Below, one piece after another: positions 34,662 through 43,319 of a DNA stretch of 64,000 bases. The stretch covers positions 2,728,001-2,792,000 of the forward strand of contig NZ_CP071795.1 of NCBI RefSeq assembly GCF_017498485.1, written 5' to 3'. Under the pieces are notes generated by a model, which was given only the letters and a program-made list of their open reading frames with translations, did no database searches and had not been told where the DNA came from. The DNA is from Polaribacter batillariae (lineage in GTDB: Bacteria; Bacteroidota; Bacteroidia; Flavobacteriales; Flavobacteriaceae). Both the position numbers and the translations under genes were made by a program. Every line of letters starts with the position of its first letter. The first letter of the stretch is position 1.

Positions 34662-36764
34662 ATGCAAAGTTTTAGAACCGAAATAGAAAATCCAGTTGTA
34701 GAAAAAGACATTCTGGAATTAGAGCGAAAAATTCAGCTTTTTAAAGAAGGAAAAATAGACGAAGAACGTTTTAGAAGTTTACGTTTGGCGAGAGGCGTTT
34801 ATGGTCAGCGTCAATTTGGCGTTCAAATGATTCGTATAAAATTACCTTTTGGTAGAGTTACTAGCGAACAATTACACAGAATTGCAGATGTTTCAGATGA
34901 ATATTCTCGTGGAAGATTGCACATTACTACAAGGCAAGATATTCAAATTCACCATGTAAGTTTAGATAGAACTCCAGAATTGTGGGCGCAATTAGAAAAA
35001 GACGATATTACTTTGCGTGAAGCGTGTGGAAATGCGGTTAGAAATGTAACAGCATCAGAAACTGCTGGTATCGATATTAACGAACCTTTTGATGTTTCGC
35101 CTTATGCAGATGCAACGTTTAAATTCTTTTTAAGAAACCCAATTTGTCAAGAAATGGGTCGTAAATTTAAGATATCTTTTTCAGGAACAGATAACGATAC
35201 TGCCATTAGTTTTATTCACGATTTAGGCTTTATAGCAAAAGTAAAAACCGAAAACGGAATCACAAAAAAAGGGTTTAAAGTCTTATTAGGTGGTGGTTTA
35301 GGCTCGCAACCAAGACATGCAGATGTTATTTACGAATTTTTAGAGGAAGACCTTTTAATTCCGACTATAGAAGGAGTTTTAAGAATTTTCGACAGATTTG
35401 GCGAACGTGCAAAAAGAGCCAAAGCAAGATTAAAATTTTTGGTAAAAGATTTAGGTTTTGAAGCTTTTTTAGAGTTGGTTGCAGATGAAGTAAATGCATT
35501 AGAAAACAAAAAGTTTAAAGTAGATACTTCTGCATTTGAACAACCCATTGTTTTTCAAGAAACAGCAATTCCTTCCGTAAAAATTGAAGATGAAACAGCT
35601 TATCAAAAATGGAAGGAAACTAACGTTATTAAACAAAAGCAAGAAGGTTTATTTGCCATTGGTTTAAAAATACATTTAGGAGATTTTTACACACCAAAAG
35701 CGAGATTGTTAGCAGACTTGGTAAAGAAATATGCAGCAAACGAAATCCGTTTAACTTTACGTCAAAATATTTTAATTCGCCATGTTAGAGAAGAAGTATT
35801 GCCATTTTTTTATGTTGAATTGCAAAAACTAGGTTTCGCAAAAGCAGGGTACAATTCTACAGCAGATATTACAGCTTGTCCAGGAACAGACACCTGTAAT
35901 TTAGGAATTTCGAGCAGTACAGGAATTGCAGTAGAGCTAGAAAAAGTATTGGAAAACGAATATCCAAAGTATTTAAACAATAAAGAAATCGCCATTAAAA
36001 TTAGTGGTTGTATGAATGCTTGTGGGCAACACAATATGGCACATATTGGTTTCCAAGGAATGTCAATTAAAGTTGGGAATTTACAAGCACCAGCATTACA
36101 AATTTTAATTGGTGGAGGAATTTTAGGCGATGGAAAAGGTCGTTTTTCAGACAAATTGGTAAAAGTACCAAGCAAAAGAGGCCCAGAAGCATTGCGTATT
36201 TTATTAAATGATATTGAAGAAAATCAGCAAGAAAAAGAGACTTTTTTAGAATATTACGACAGGCAAGGAAAAACATATTTCTACGATTTATTAAAAGGAT
36301 TGCAAGACACCACAAATTTAGAACCTAACGATTTTATCGATTGGGGGCATTCAGAAAACTACGTAAAAGCAATTGGAGTAGGAGAATGTGCAGGAGTTGT
36401 AATCGATTTAATTGCGACACTTTTATTCGAAAGTGAAGAAAAAATTACCAATTCAGAAGAAGCCTTAAAAGAGCATCAGTTTTCAGATAGTATATATCAC
36501 GCATATACATCTTTGGTAAATACAGCAAAAGCATTATTAATTGCCGAAAATGTAAAAACAAATACCCAAGCAGGCATTATTAGTGATTTTCAGAAACATT
36601 TTATAGACACAAATAAGTTCGAAATAAATGGTTCTTTCGAAGATTTAGTATATCAAATTAAAAAACAAGCACCTACCAAAACGTTTGCAGAAAGTTATTT
36701 AAATGATGCAAAATTATTTTATAAAAAAGCAGATGCGTTTAGAACTGTTGAAGTTGGGAGTTAA
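34662..36764 (+). CDS. sir: Siroheme sulfite (or nitrite) reductase with C-terminal extension
   Basis: 700 residues from the ATG at 34662. Residues 1-550 form a siroheme/4Fe-4S reductase: N-terminal RGVYGQRQFGVQMIRIKLPFG, RLHITTRQDIQIHHV, and the cluster ligands C-x5-C in TACPGTDTCNLGISS and C-x3-C in SGCMNACGQHN. Six-electron reduction of sulfite to sulfide fits its place among the sulfate assimilation genes; nitrite is the alternative. About 150 further residues (from DFIDWGHSENYVKAIGVGECAGVVIDLI) form a helical C-terminal domain not found in plain SiR proteins; I suspect a HEPN-like fold. No flavoprotein cysJ is nearby; ferredoxin and its reductase encoded downstream are the likely electron donors. 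Confidence 0.93.
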   Translation: MQSFRTEIENPVVEKDILELERKIQLFKEGKIDEERFRSLRLARGVYGQRQFGVQMIRIKLPFGRVTSEQLHRIADVSDEYSRGRLHITTRQDIQIHHVSLDRTPELWAQLEKDDITLREACGNAVRNVTASETAGIDINEPFDVSPYADATFKFFLRNPICQEMGRKFKISFSGTDNDTAISFIHDLGFIAKVKTENGITKKGFKVLLGGGLGSQPRHADVIYEFLEEDLLIPTIEGVLRIFDRFGERAKRAKARLKFLVKDLGFEAFLELVADEVNALENKKFKVDTSAFEQPIVFQETAIPSVKIEDETAYQKWKETNVIKQKQEGLFAIGLKIHLGDFYTPKARLLADLVKKYAANEIRLTLRQNILIRHVREEVLPFFYVELQKLGFAKAGYNSTADITACPGTDTCNLGISSSTGIAVELEKVLENEYPKYLNNKEIAIKISGCMNACGQHNMAHIGFQGMSIKVGNLQAPALQILIGGGILGDGKGRFSDKLVKVPSKRGPEALRILLNDIEENQQEKETFLEYYDRQGKTYFYDLLKGLQDTTNLEPNDFIDWGHSENYVKAIGVGECAGVVIDLIATLLFESEEKITNSEEALKEHQFSDSIYHAYTSLVNTAKALLIAENVKTNTQAGIISDFQKHFIDTNKFEINGSFEDLVYQIKKQAPTKTFAESYLNDAKLFYKKADAFRTVEVGS

Positions 36765-36856
36765 GATTTTAGAATTAAGAATTAAGTCAGAAAAGACTTA
36801 TGACATAAGACTGCAAGATTGTTGCAAACATATGTTTGAAATAAATTAGTTAGAAA

Positions 36857-37711
36857 ATGAATAATTATAATAACAAAATAACAGAGTCTGTATTTCCCTC
36901 TTTTGGGGATAAAAGGGGGTTTTTAACAGTAGTTGGCGCTGGTCCTGGAGATGTAGATTTAATTACAGTAAAAGCAATTAAAGTTTTAAAAAAGGCAGAG
37001 GTTGTTTTATATGATGCTTTGGTAAATGAAGAATTGTTAGACTTTGTAAATCCAAATGCAGAACTCATTTTTGTAGGAAAAAGAAGAGGTTGTTATAGAT
37101 ATCAGCAAGAACAAATTAACGAGTTAATTGTAGCAAGAGCAAAAACACACAAACATGTAGTTCGTTTAAAAGGTGGAGATCCTTTTATTTTTGGAAGAGG
37201 TGCAGAAGAAATGGAATATGCAGCAAGTTTTGGAATCGAAACGGCGATGGTTCCAGGAATTTCGTCTTCATTGGCGGTTCCTGCGTATCAAAATATTCCA
37301 ATAACAAAACGCGGAAGCGCAGAAAGTTTTTGGGTAATTACAGGAACTACAAAAGAACACAAATTATCGAATGATGTGGCACTGGCAGCGAAATCCAATG
37401 CAACAGTAGTTGTACTAATGGGAATGGGAAAATTGCCAGAAATTATCAAATTATTTCAAAAAGAAAAGAAAAACAATTTGCCAGTTGCCATCATCCAAAA
37501 TGGAACAAGAAGTAACGAAAAAGTAGGAATTGGAACAGTAAACACCATTTTAAATGTAGTTAAAGAAAAAGAATTAAGCAATCCTGCAATTATTGTTTTG
37601 GGCGAAGTTGTAAAACATCGTGAAAAATTATCAGAAATCAAAAGTTTTAGTGACAAGAACCAAGACAATATCACGCAACCGCAAGAAAGGGTTTTACAAT
37701 TACACGAATAA
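36857..37711 (+). CDS. cobA: Uroporphyrinogen-III C-methyltransferase
   Basis: 284 residues. The SUMT core starts at residue 23: LTVVGAGPGDVDLITVKAIKVLKKAEVVLYDALV, then VGKRRGCYRYQQEQIN, VVRLKGGDPFIFGRGAEE and a PGISSSLAVPAYQNIPITKRG segment. With SAM it makes precorrin-2, the first step of siroheme synthesis for the sulfite reductase encoded upstream. The N-terminal 22 residues (MNNYNNKITESVFPSFGDKR...) are unlike the family and are coded largely by a copy of the local hairpin repeat (36888-36918). The C-terminus is also extended (SDKNQDNITQPQERVLQLHE). Confidence 0.96.
   Translation: MNNYNNKITESVFPSFGDKRGFLTVVGAGPGDVDLITVKAIKVLKKAEVVLYDALVNEELLDFVNPNAELIFVGKRRGCYRYQQEQINELIVARAKTHKHVVRLKGGDPFIFGRGAEEMEYAASFGIETAMVPGISSSLAVPAYQNIPITKRGSAESFWVITGTTKEHKLSNDVALAAKSNATVVVLMGMGKLPEIIKLFQKEKKNNLPVAIIQNGTRSNEKVGIGTVNTILNVVKEKELSNPAIIVLGEVVKHREKLSEIKSFSDKNQDNITQPQERVLQLHE
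36888..36918 (+). repeat. Hairpin repeat inside the cobA coding start
   Basis: TTTCCCTCTTTTGGGGATAA followed by AAGGGGGTTTT matches the plan of the elements before sir and metF (C-rich arm, G-rich arm, purine stretch, GGG-CTTTT-like end). Here it lies within the reading frame and encodes about ten N-terminal residues. Confidence 0.55.
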
Positions 37712-37738
37712 ACAATTACACAACTACACAATACTATA

Positions 37739-38311
37739 ATGGAACAAAACGAATTATATCCTATTTTTTTAAAAACGCAGCAATTAGAAACTTTAATAGT
37801 TGGTGGAGGTTTTGTAGCATTAGAAAAATTATCTTTTTTGTTGAAGTCGAGTCCGAATTCGAAAGTAACGATGGTTGCTCCTTTTTTTAGAGAAGAAACT
37901 CGAGAATTGGCAAATAAGTTCGGAGTAAAAATGATTGTTGATGAGTATAAAAAAAAATATTTATCAAACAAAAATATTGTCATTGCAACTACAGATAAAG
38001 AAGCTGTAAATATTCAAATTTACAAAGATTGTAAAGAAAAAAATATTATGGTAAATGTGGCAGATAATCCTCCCTATTGCGATTTTTATATGGGTGGCAT
38101 TGTAACCAAAGGAAATGTAAAAATTGCGATTTCCACAAACGGAAAATCACCCACAACAGCCAAAAGGTTGCGTCAGTTTTTTGAAGATGTAATTCCAGAA
38201 AATATAGACGATTTAGTAAATAATTTAAACGAATATAGAAAAACCATCAAAGGAAACTTTGAAGAAAAAGTAGAAAAACTAAACGAATTTACAAAGAGTT
38301 TGGTGGAATAA
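37739..38311 (+). CDS. Precorrin-2 dehydrogenase / sirohydrochlorin ferrochelatase
   Basis: 190 residues, similar to the N-terminal half of CysG and yeast Met8. The NAD-binding motif is in TLIVGGGFVALEKLSFLLKS, with ATTDKEAVNIQIYKDCKEKNIMVNVADNPPYCDFYMGGIVTKGNVKIAISTNGKSPTTAKRLRQF as the family signature. It oxidises precorrin-2 to sirohydrochlorin and probably inserts iron to give siroheme. With CobA it completes the siroheme pathway in two steps from uroporphyrinogen III. It is 27 bp after cobA in the same operon. Confidence 0.94.
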   Translation: MEQNELYPIFLKTQQLETLIVGGGFVALEKLSFLLKSSPNSKVTMVAPFFREETRELANKFGVKMIVDEYKKKYLSNKNIVIATTDKEAVNIQIYKDCKEKNIMVNVADNPPYCDFYMGGIVTKGNVKIAISTNGKSPTTAKRLRQFFEDVIPENIDDLVNNLNEYRKTIKGNFEEKVEKLNEFTKSLVE

Positions 38312-38348
38312 GTTTGCAGTTGACAGTGACAGTTTGCAGAAAAAAAAG

Positions 38349-38431
38349 AGATCTTTCGACTTCATTACATTTCGCTCAAGATGACAAAAGTTTGTCATTT
38401 CGAACGAAGCTTTTGCGAAGTTGAGAAATCT
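38349..38431. repeat. Inverted pair of GTCATTTCGA-type repeats
   Basis: The complement of TTTGTCATCTTGAGCGAAAT (38349-38388 block) faces TTTGTCATTTCGAACGAAGC...GTTGAGAAATC (38391-38431), forming a long hairpin. Related units are in the block at 4125-4315, in the family A elements and inside metH (45674-45702). Confidence 0.75.
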
Positions 38432-38471
38432 AAACAAAAATTTAAATAATATTAGGATTATAAAAAAGAAT

Positions 38472-39527
38472 ATGATTACAACAGACATACTAATTATTGG
38501 AGCAGGACCCACAGGATTATTTACCGTTTTTGAAGCAGGTTTATTAAAATTAAAGTGTCATTTAATAGACGCTTTACCACAGCCTGGAGGGCAATGTTCA
38601 GAAATTTATCCAAAAAAACCAATTTATGATATTCCTGCATATCCAGAAATTTTAGCAGGAGACTTAACAAAGAATTTATTGGAACAAATAAAACAATTCG
38701 AACCAGGTTTTACCTTAGGAGAAAGAGCAGAAACAATAGACAAACAAGAAGATGGTACTTTTATTGTAACGACAAATAAAGGCACAAAACATCATGCAAA
38801 AGTGGTAGCAATTGCAGGTGGTTTGGGGTCTTTCGAACCAAGAAAACCACTGCTCGAAAATATTACAAATTTCGAAGATAAAGGAGTGGAATACATTATT
38901 AAAGAACCAGAATTGTACAGAAATAAAAAAGTGGTAATTTCTGGGGGTGGAGACTCTGCTTTAGATTGGGCAATTTTCTTATCAGATGTAGCTTCAGAAG
39001 TTACTCTAATTCACAGAAGAAACGAATTTAGAGGTGCTTTAGATTCTGTTGAAAAAGTACAAGAATTAAAAAACTTAGGAAAAATCAACTTAATTACACC
39101 TGCAGAAGTAAAAGGAATTTTAGGAGCGGAAAAAGTAACAGGAGTTGTGGTTGAGAAAAAAGGCGAAGATGGTTTTATTATAGATACAGATCATTTTATT
39201 CCACTTTTTGGATTGTCACCAAAATTAGGACCAATTGGTAGTTGGGGTCTAGAAATCGAGAAGAATGCCATTAAAGTGAATAATGCTTTAGATTATCAAA
39301 CCAATATTCCAGGAATTTATGCCATTGGAGATGTAAATACCTACCCAGGAAAATTAAAACTAATTTTATGCGGGTTCCACGAAGCAACTTTAATGTGCCA
39401 AAGTGCCTATAAAAGAATTTTTCCAGATAAAAAATATGTAATGAAATACACAACTGTAGGTGGTGTAGATGGTTTTGATGGAACAAGAAAAGAAGCACCA
39501 AAAGCTGTAGTTAAAGCGATTCAGTAA
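38472..39527 (+). CDS. Ferredoxin--NADP+ reductase, thioredoxin-reductase-like type
   Basis: 351 residues from the ATG at 38472; an earlier in-frame start at 38421 would run through a repeat. Landmarks: FAD motif ILIIGAGPTGLFTVFEAG, PGGQCSEIYPKKPIYDIPAYPEILAG, NADP motif VVISGGGDSALDWAI, HRRNEFRGA and the late GIYAIGDVNTYPGKLKLILCGFHEA. The PGGQCSEIYP motif and the absence of a CxxC redox pair mark the FNR class rather than thioredoxin reductase. It would pass NADPH electrons to the ferredoxin encoded next and so to sulfite reductase. Confidence 0.93.
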   Translation: MITTDILIIGAGPTGLFTVFEAGLLKLKCHLIDALPQPGGQCSEIYPKKPIYDIPAYPEILAGDLTKNLLEQIKQFEPGFTLGERAETIDKQEDGTFIVTTNKGTKHHAKVVAIAGGLGSFEPRKPLLENITNFEDKGVEYIIKEPELYRNKKVVISGGGDSALDWAIFLSDVASEVTLIHRRNEFRGALDSVEKVQELKNLGKINLITPAEVKGILGAEKVTGVVVEKKGEDGFIIDTDHFIPLFGLSPKLGPIGSWGLEIEKNAIKVNNALDYQTNIPGIYAIGDVNTYPGKLKLILCGFHEATLMCQSAYKRIFPDKKYVMKYTTVGGVDGFDGTRKEAPKAVVKAIQ

Positions 39528-39544
39528 TTAAAAATAACTTCCTT

Positions 39545-39563
39545 CAAGGTTTCAAAAACCTTG
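39545..39563. repeat. Short palindromic repeat after the FNR gene
   Basis: CAAGGTTT-caa-AAACCTTG, followed by TAGGTATCTTTTATTGTTAG, the same unit as 33151-33180. It could act as a terminator on the plus strand, but the T run is poor. Confidence 0.5.
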
Positions 39564-39685
39564 TAGGTATCTTTTATTGTTAGGTTTTTATGTTTTTTTA
39601 GACAATATATTTAGCCATTAAATGATAATTAGTAATAGACCTCATTGGGTTGTAAAACTAGAGAGGTTTAATCAATCAAATTCCT

Positions 39686-39693
39686 TATTTTTG
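39686..39693 (+). promoter_or_regulatory. -7 box before the ferredoxin gene
   Basis: TATTTTTG matches the TAnnTTTG consensus, 23 bases before the start codon. It suggests that the ferredoxin-cysE-cysM group has its own promoter. Confidence 0.5.
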
Positions 39694-39715
39694 GTTGCAA
39701 TAAATACCGATAAGA

Positions 39716-40048
39716 ATGAGTTTAGACATCAATCTTAAAATAACAGACAGAAATGGAGTAACGCACGATATAGTTGCACCAACAGATATGGCAATGAATC
39801 TAATGGAAGTTGTTCGTTCGTACGAATTAGCAGAAGAAGGAACCATTGGTATTTGTGGTGGAATGGCAATGTGTGCTTCGTGCCAATGCTATGTAAAATC
39901 AGCCCACGAATTGCCAGAAATGTCAGATGATGAAGACGCAATGTTAGCAGAAGCATTTCATGTAGAAGACAATAGTAGATTGGGTTGTCAGATTCAAATT
40001 ACACCAGAAATTGATGGTTTAGAAGTAGAATTAGCGCCAGAATCGTAA
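39716..40048 (+). CDS. 2Fe-2S ferredoxin (adrenodoxin type)
   Basis: 110 residues. Cluster ligands are visible in GICGGMAMCASCQCYV (C-x5-C-x2-C) and the fourth Cys in SRLGCQIQITPEIDGLEV. The fold is the vertebrate-type/adrenodoxin family. It lies 189 bp after the FNR gene and 5 bp before cysE. The location makes it the probable electron carrier between FNR and sulfite reductase, which is an inference from gene order. Confidence 0.93.
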   Translation: MSLDINLKITDRNGVTHDIVAPTDMAMNLMEVVRSYELAEEGTIGICGGMAMCASCQCYVKSAHELPEMSDDEDAMLAEAFHVEDNSRLGCQIQITPEIDGLEVELAPES

Positions 40049-40053
40049 TAAAA

Positions 40054-40809
40054 ATGAAAGAAGTAGCACAAAAGGTTTCCGTAGAAAATTATAGCATGTG
40101 CTTAAGAGATGCTGTAGAGATTTTTACAAAAGAATTGATAAATTGTTTGTTTGATGAAGATTATCAGCAAAAAAAAGGAGGAGACACTAAAAATAAATTC
40201 TTTAAAATTTTAGAAAGATTATCTATTAATAATGAAGATTGTTCTTGGGCGGCCTTTGAAAATTCATTTCCAGAAATAAGAAGAAAATTAGATTTAGATG
40301 CTTTTGCAGCGTTAAAATCAGATCCAGCCGCAAAAAGTTTACGAGAAATTTATTTGGCCTATCCTGGCTTTTATGCAATTGCAGTGTATCGATTAAGTAA
40401 TCAACTATTAAAACAAGAAATTCCTGTTTTACCAAGAATGATGAGCGAGTTTGCGCACAGTGCAACAGGAACAGATATTCATCCAGGAGCAGAAATTGGC
40501 GACTCGTTTTTTATAGATCATGCAACCGGAATTGTAATTGGAGAAACCACCATCATTAAAAATAATGTCACTATTTTTCAAGGAGTTACCTTAGGAGGCA
40601 TTCAAGTAAAAAAAAGTATGGCTTCTACAAAACGCCATCCAACCATAGAAAGTAATGTAATTATTTACGCAAATGCAACTATTTTAGGTGGAGATGTTGT
40701 AATTGGAGAAAATTCAATCATTGGAGCAAATGTTTGCATTACAGAAACTGTATCACCAAATACAATAGTTACTGTAGAGTCAAATAATTTTATTACAAAA
40801 AGAAAATAA
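40054..40809 (+). CDS. cysE: Serine O-acetyltransferase
   Basis: 251 residues. An N-terminal helical domain is followed by SLREIYLAYPGFYAIAVYRLSNQLL and a left-handed beta-helix of hexapeptide repeats: TGTDIHPGAEIGDSFFIDHATGIVIGETTII, GVTLGG, KRHPTIESNVIIYANATILGGDVVIGENSIIGANVCI. The His and Asp of HATG and the TGTDIHPGA motif are the usual catalytic region. It makes O-acetylserine for the cysteine synthase encoded 1 bp further on. The long N-terminal domain is of the EpsC/CysE Bacteroidota type. Confidence 0.95.
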   Translation: MKEVAQKVSVENYSMCLRDAVEIFTKELINCLFDEDYQQKKGGDTKNKFFKILERLSINNEDCSWAAFENSFPEIRRKLDLDAFAALKSDPAAKSLREIYLAYPGFYAIAVYRLSNQLLKQEIPVLPRMMSEFAHSATGTDIHPGAEIGDSFFIDHATGIVIGETTIIKNNVTIFQGVTLGGIQVKKSMASTKRHPTIESNVIIYANATILGGDVVIGENSIIGANVCITETVSPNTIVTVESNNFITKRK

Positions 40810-40810
40810 A

Positions 40811-41704
40811 ATGAAAACGAAAAGCATTATAGATTTTGTTGGAAACACACCTTTGGTGGAAGCACAAAACATATTCAAAAAAGAAGGCGTTACTTTATTG
40901 CTAAAATTAGAAGGAAATAATCCTGGTGGAAGCGTAAAAGATAGAGCCGCTTACAATATGATTTCTGAAGCCCTAAGAAGAAAAAATATTAAAAAAGGAG
41001 ATACTTTAGTGGAAGCAACCAGTGGAAACACAGGAATTGCTTTGGCCTTAATGGCAAAGGTTTTAGGGGTAAAAATGGTATTGGTAATGCCAGAAAATTC
41101 TACAATTGAAAGAGTAAAAACCATGCGTGCTTACGGAGCAAAAGTACATTTAACTCCACAAGAAGCAGGTATGGAAGGTTCCATAGACTATGCTTTAAAG
41201 CTAAAATACAAAAAAGGATATTTTAGACTAAATCAGTTTGATAATACAGACAACTGCAAGGCACATTACAAAACCACAGGACCAGAAATTTGGAGAGATA
41301 CAGAAGGAGAAGTAACACATTTTGTTTCTGCAATGGGAACCACAGGAACCATTATGGGCGTTTCAGACTATTTAAAAGAGCAAAATAAAAACATTAACAT
41401 TATTGGTGCGCAACCTAAAGACGGAGCAAGAATTCCTGGAATTAGAAAATGGCGTAAAGAATATTTGCCAGCTATTTTTAACGCTTCAAAAGTAGATACA
41501 ATAATGGAAGTAAGCGCAGAAGAAGCCACAGAAATGACCAGAAGATTAGCTACCGAAGAAGGCATTTTTGCAGGCATGAGTAGTGGAGGTTCTGTGGCAA
41601 CAGCAGTTAAAGTTGCCCAAAAATTAGACAAAGGCGTAGTAGTTGCCATTATTTGCGATAGAGGAGACCGATATTTGTCTTCAACTCTTTTCGAAAAAGA
41701 ATAG
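40811..41704 (+). CDS. cysM: Cysteine synthase (O-acetylserine sulfhydrylase)
   Basis: 297 residues, a PLP fold-type II enzyme. The PLP lysine lies in GNNPGGSVKDRAAYNMI, the substrate loop in EATSGNTGIALALMAK, the phosphate loop in SAMGTTGTIMG, and the late SSGGSVATAVKVA. It condenses O-acetylserine with the sulfide made by Sir. Start overlaps the cysE end closely, so the two are coupled. The short length (297) and RIPGIRKWRKEYLPAIF segment resemble CysM (isozyme B) rather than CysK; CysM of other bacteria may also use thiosulfate. Confidence 0.94.
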   Translation: MKTKSIIDFVGNTPLVEAQNIFKKEGVTLLLKLEGNNPGGSVKDRAAYNMISEALRRKNIKKGDTLVEATSGNTGIALALMAKVLGVKMVLVMPENSTIERVKTMRAYGAKVHLTPQEAGMEGSIDYALKLKYKKGYFRLNQFDNTDNCKAHYKTTGPEIWRDTEGEVTHFVSAMGTTGTIMGVSDYLKEQNKNINIIGAQPKDGARIPGIRKWRKEYLPAIFNASKVDTIMEVSAEEATEMTRRLATEEGIFAGMSSGGSVATAVKVAQKLDKGVVVAIICDRGDRYLSSTLFEKE

Positions 41705-41711
41705 AAAAACA

Positions 41712-41890
41712 ACGAGGCTATCACAAAAGTAAATTTAGCTGTTATTGTAAGCATTACTAAAATCAACATATATTTTGATTGAAAGTAGCGAACGAAGTTA
41801 TCGAAAAATTTAAAATATTGAAATTCAATAAATAAGATTTCTCCATTGCAGTCGAAATAACAAATTCTAATACTTTTAAGACGGCTTCTT
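41712..41890. repeat. MITE-like element, family A copy 3 (inverted)
   Basis: 179 bp, reverse orientation to the other two copies. It begins GAGGCTATCACAAAAGTA and ends TACTTTTAAGACGGCTTCTT; terminal repeats are more diverged (about 3-4 changes). It lies 7 bp after cysM and about 40 bp before the promoter of the metH riboswitch. Confidence 0.8.
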
Positions 41891-41931
41891 AAATTTAAGA
41901 ACAATAATTCCGCAAATAAAGTATTTTATAT

Positions 41932-41939
41932 TACATTTG
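41932..41939 (+). promoter_or_regulatory. -7 box of the metH riboswitch transcript
   Basis: TACATTTG matches TAnnTTTG, 30 bases before the P1 stem, the same spacing as in the metY copy. Confidence 0.6.
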
Positions 41940-41968
41940 CAACTTAGTTCATAAACTTATTGATTTAC

Positions 41969-42112
41969 GTTATCACGAAAGGCAGAGGGATTAGACCCAT
42001 TGAAGCCTTGGCAACCTCTCACTTTTGAGAAAGGTGCTACATTCTACCTGTACTGAACTTGTTTCAGTACCTTTTGATAAGATTCACTTAGCAAAAGAAA
42101 CGGACAGATAAC
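41969..42112 (+). ncRNA. SAM-I (S-box) riboswitch controlling metH
   Basis: Core sequence GTTATCACGAAAGGCAGAGG, GATTAGACCCATTGAAGCC, TTGGCAACC and AAGGTGCTACATTCTACC, with the P1 stem closed by GTTATC (41969-41974) and GATAAC (42107-42112). P3 is TCTCACTTTTGAGA and P4 is GGTACTGAAA-type (GTACTGAACTTGTTTCAGTAC). The leader from P1 to the metH start is only about 50 nt, with no T-run terminator seen, which hints at translational control. Confidence 0.95.
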
Positions 42113-42163
42113 AGCGAAAAAAACACCTTTCCTGATGACATATATTGATAAAAACATCAAAAA

Positions 42164-43201
42164 ATGTCAAACATTTACAAAGCATTACAAGAACGAATTT
42201 TAGTTTTAGACGGCGCCATGGGAACCATGTTGCAAGCCTATAAGTTTACAGAAGAAGATTTTAGAGGCGAACGCTTTAAAGACTACCCAACTCCATTACA
42301 GGGTAATAACGATTTGTTATCTATAACACAACCAGAAGCCATAAAAACCATTCATACTAAGTATTTTGAAGCGGGTGCAGATATTGTAGAAACGAACACG
42401 TTTTCAGGAACAACTATTGCCATGGCAGATTATCAAATGGAAGATTTGGTATATGAATTAAATTATCAATCTGCAAAAATTGCCAAAGAAGTCGCAGAAG
42501 AATTTACAGCAAAAGAACCTCACAAACCACGTTTTGTAGCAGGTTCTATAGGTCCAACAAACAGAACAGCAAGTATGTCTCCAGATGTAAACGATCCTGG
42601 CTACAGAGCAGTAACTTTCGAAGAATTAAGAATCGCTTACAAACAACAAACAGAAGCGTTAATCGATGGTGGAGCTGATTTATTATTGGTAGAAACAGTC
42701 TTTGATACCTTAAATGCAAAAGCAGCATTATTTGCCATTGAGCAAGTAAAAGAAGAAAAAAATATTAACATTCCTGTAATGTTAAGTGGTACAATAACAG
42801 ATGCTTCAGGTAGAACTTTATCTGGCCAAACAGCAGAAGCTTTTTTAATTTCGGTTTCTCATATTCCGCTTTTATCTGTTGGATTTAATTGTGCTTTAGG
42901 TGCCAATTTATTGCAACCTCACTTAGAAGCAATTGCTAATAAAACAGATTTTGCGATTTCTGCACATCCAAATGCAGGTTTGCCAAATGCTTTCGGAGAA
43001 TATGATGAAACTCCAGAAGAAATGGGAGAACAAATAGAAGAATATTTAAAAAAGAATTTAATCAATATTATTGGAGGTTGTTGTGGTACAAGTCCAGAGC
43101 ATATAAAAGTCATAGCAAATATTGCTGCTAAATATAAACCTAGAGAAGCTGCCACTTTAAGCACAGTCGAAAAGTCTTTTAAAAGGATAGAAAGCAAATG
43201 A
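42164..43201 (+). CDS. metH: Methionine synthase, homocysteine-binding part (MetH N-terminal ORF)
   Basis: 345 residues covering the Hcy domain only: [22 protein letters not shown] at the start, [12 protein letters not shown], a Cys in [10 protein letters not shown], and the zinc pair in [13 protein letters not shown]. Together with the 906-residue second ORF it makes up cobalamin-dependent methionine synthase, methylating homocysteine. Split metH is normal in Flavobacteriaceae, so this is not a frameshift. Its TGA stop overlaps a relic of the second ORF's start (43198); in most relatives I would expect the second ORF to begin there. Confidence 0.95.
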   Translation: MSNIYKALQERILVLDGAMGTMLQAYKFTEEDFRGERFKDYPTPLQGNNDLLSITQPEAIKTIHTKYFEAGADIVETNTFSGTTIAMADYQMEDLVYELNYQSAKIAKEVAEEFTAKEPHKPRFVAGSIGPTNRTASMSPDVNDPGYRAVTFEELRIAYKQQTEALIDGGADLLLVETVFDTLNAKAALFAIEQVKEEKNINIPVMLSGTITDASGRTLSGQTAEAFLISVSHIPLLSVGFNCALGANLLQPHLEAIANKTDFAISAHPNAGLPNAFGEYDETPEEMGEQIEEYLKKNLINIIGGCCGTSPEHIKVIANIAAKYKPREAATLSTVEKSFKRIESK

Positions 43202-43240
43202 AAGTGAAACAAACAAAATACATGAAATTATCAAAACGTC
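43198..43240 (+). repeat. Relic duplicate of the second metH start
   Basis: ATGAAAGTGAAACAAACAAA and the following 20 bases closely match the first 41 bases of the second metH ORF at 43601 (about 33 identical); encoded peptides are [13 protein letters not shown] and [13 protein letters not shown]. The frame then ends in repeat DNA. Confidence 0.85.
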
Positions 43241-43241
43241 A

Positions 43242-43309
43242 TTCTGAACCTGTTTCAGAATCACATTAAAATAAAAGTGACCTTTTAGGTTTTTAAAACC
43301 TGAAAGGTC
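43242..43309. repeat. Two palindromic repeats in the metH insertion
   Basis: ATTCTGAA-cctg-TTTCAGAAT (43242-43262) and GACCTTTTAGGTTTTtaAAAACCTGAAAGGTC-type stem (43279-43309). Both are typical flavobacterial intergenic palindromes. Confidence 0.65.
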
Positions 43310-43319
43310 TGATAAAAAT

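Noticed and set aside
37456..37983. 175-codon minus-strand ORF over cobA and the siroheme gene
   Set aside because: Antisense shadow of two well-supported genes, with no recognisable domain.
41368..41904. 178-codon minus-strand ORF over cysM
   Set aside because: It is a shadow of cysM and runs into a family A repeat; its composition is not protein-like.
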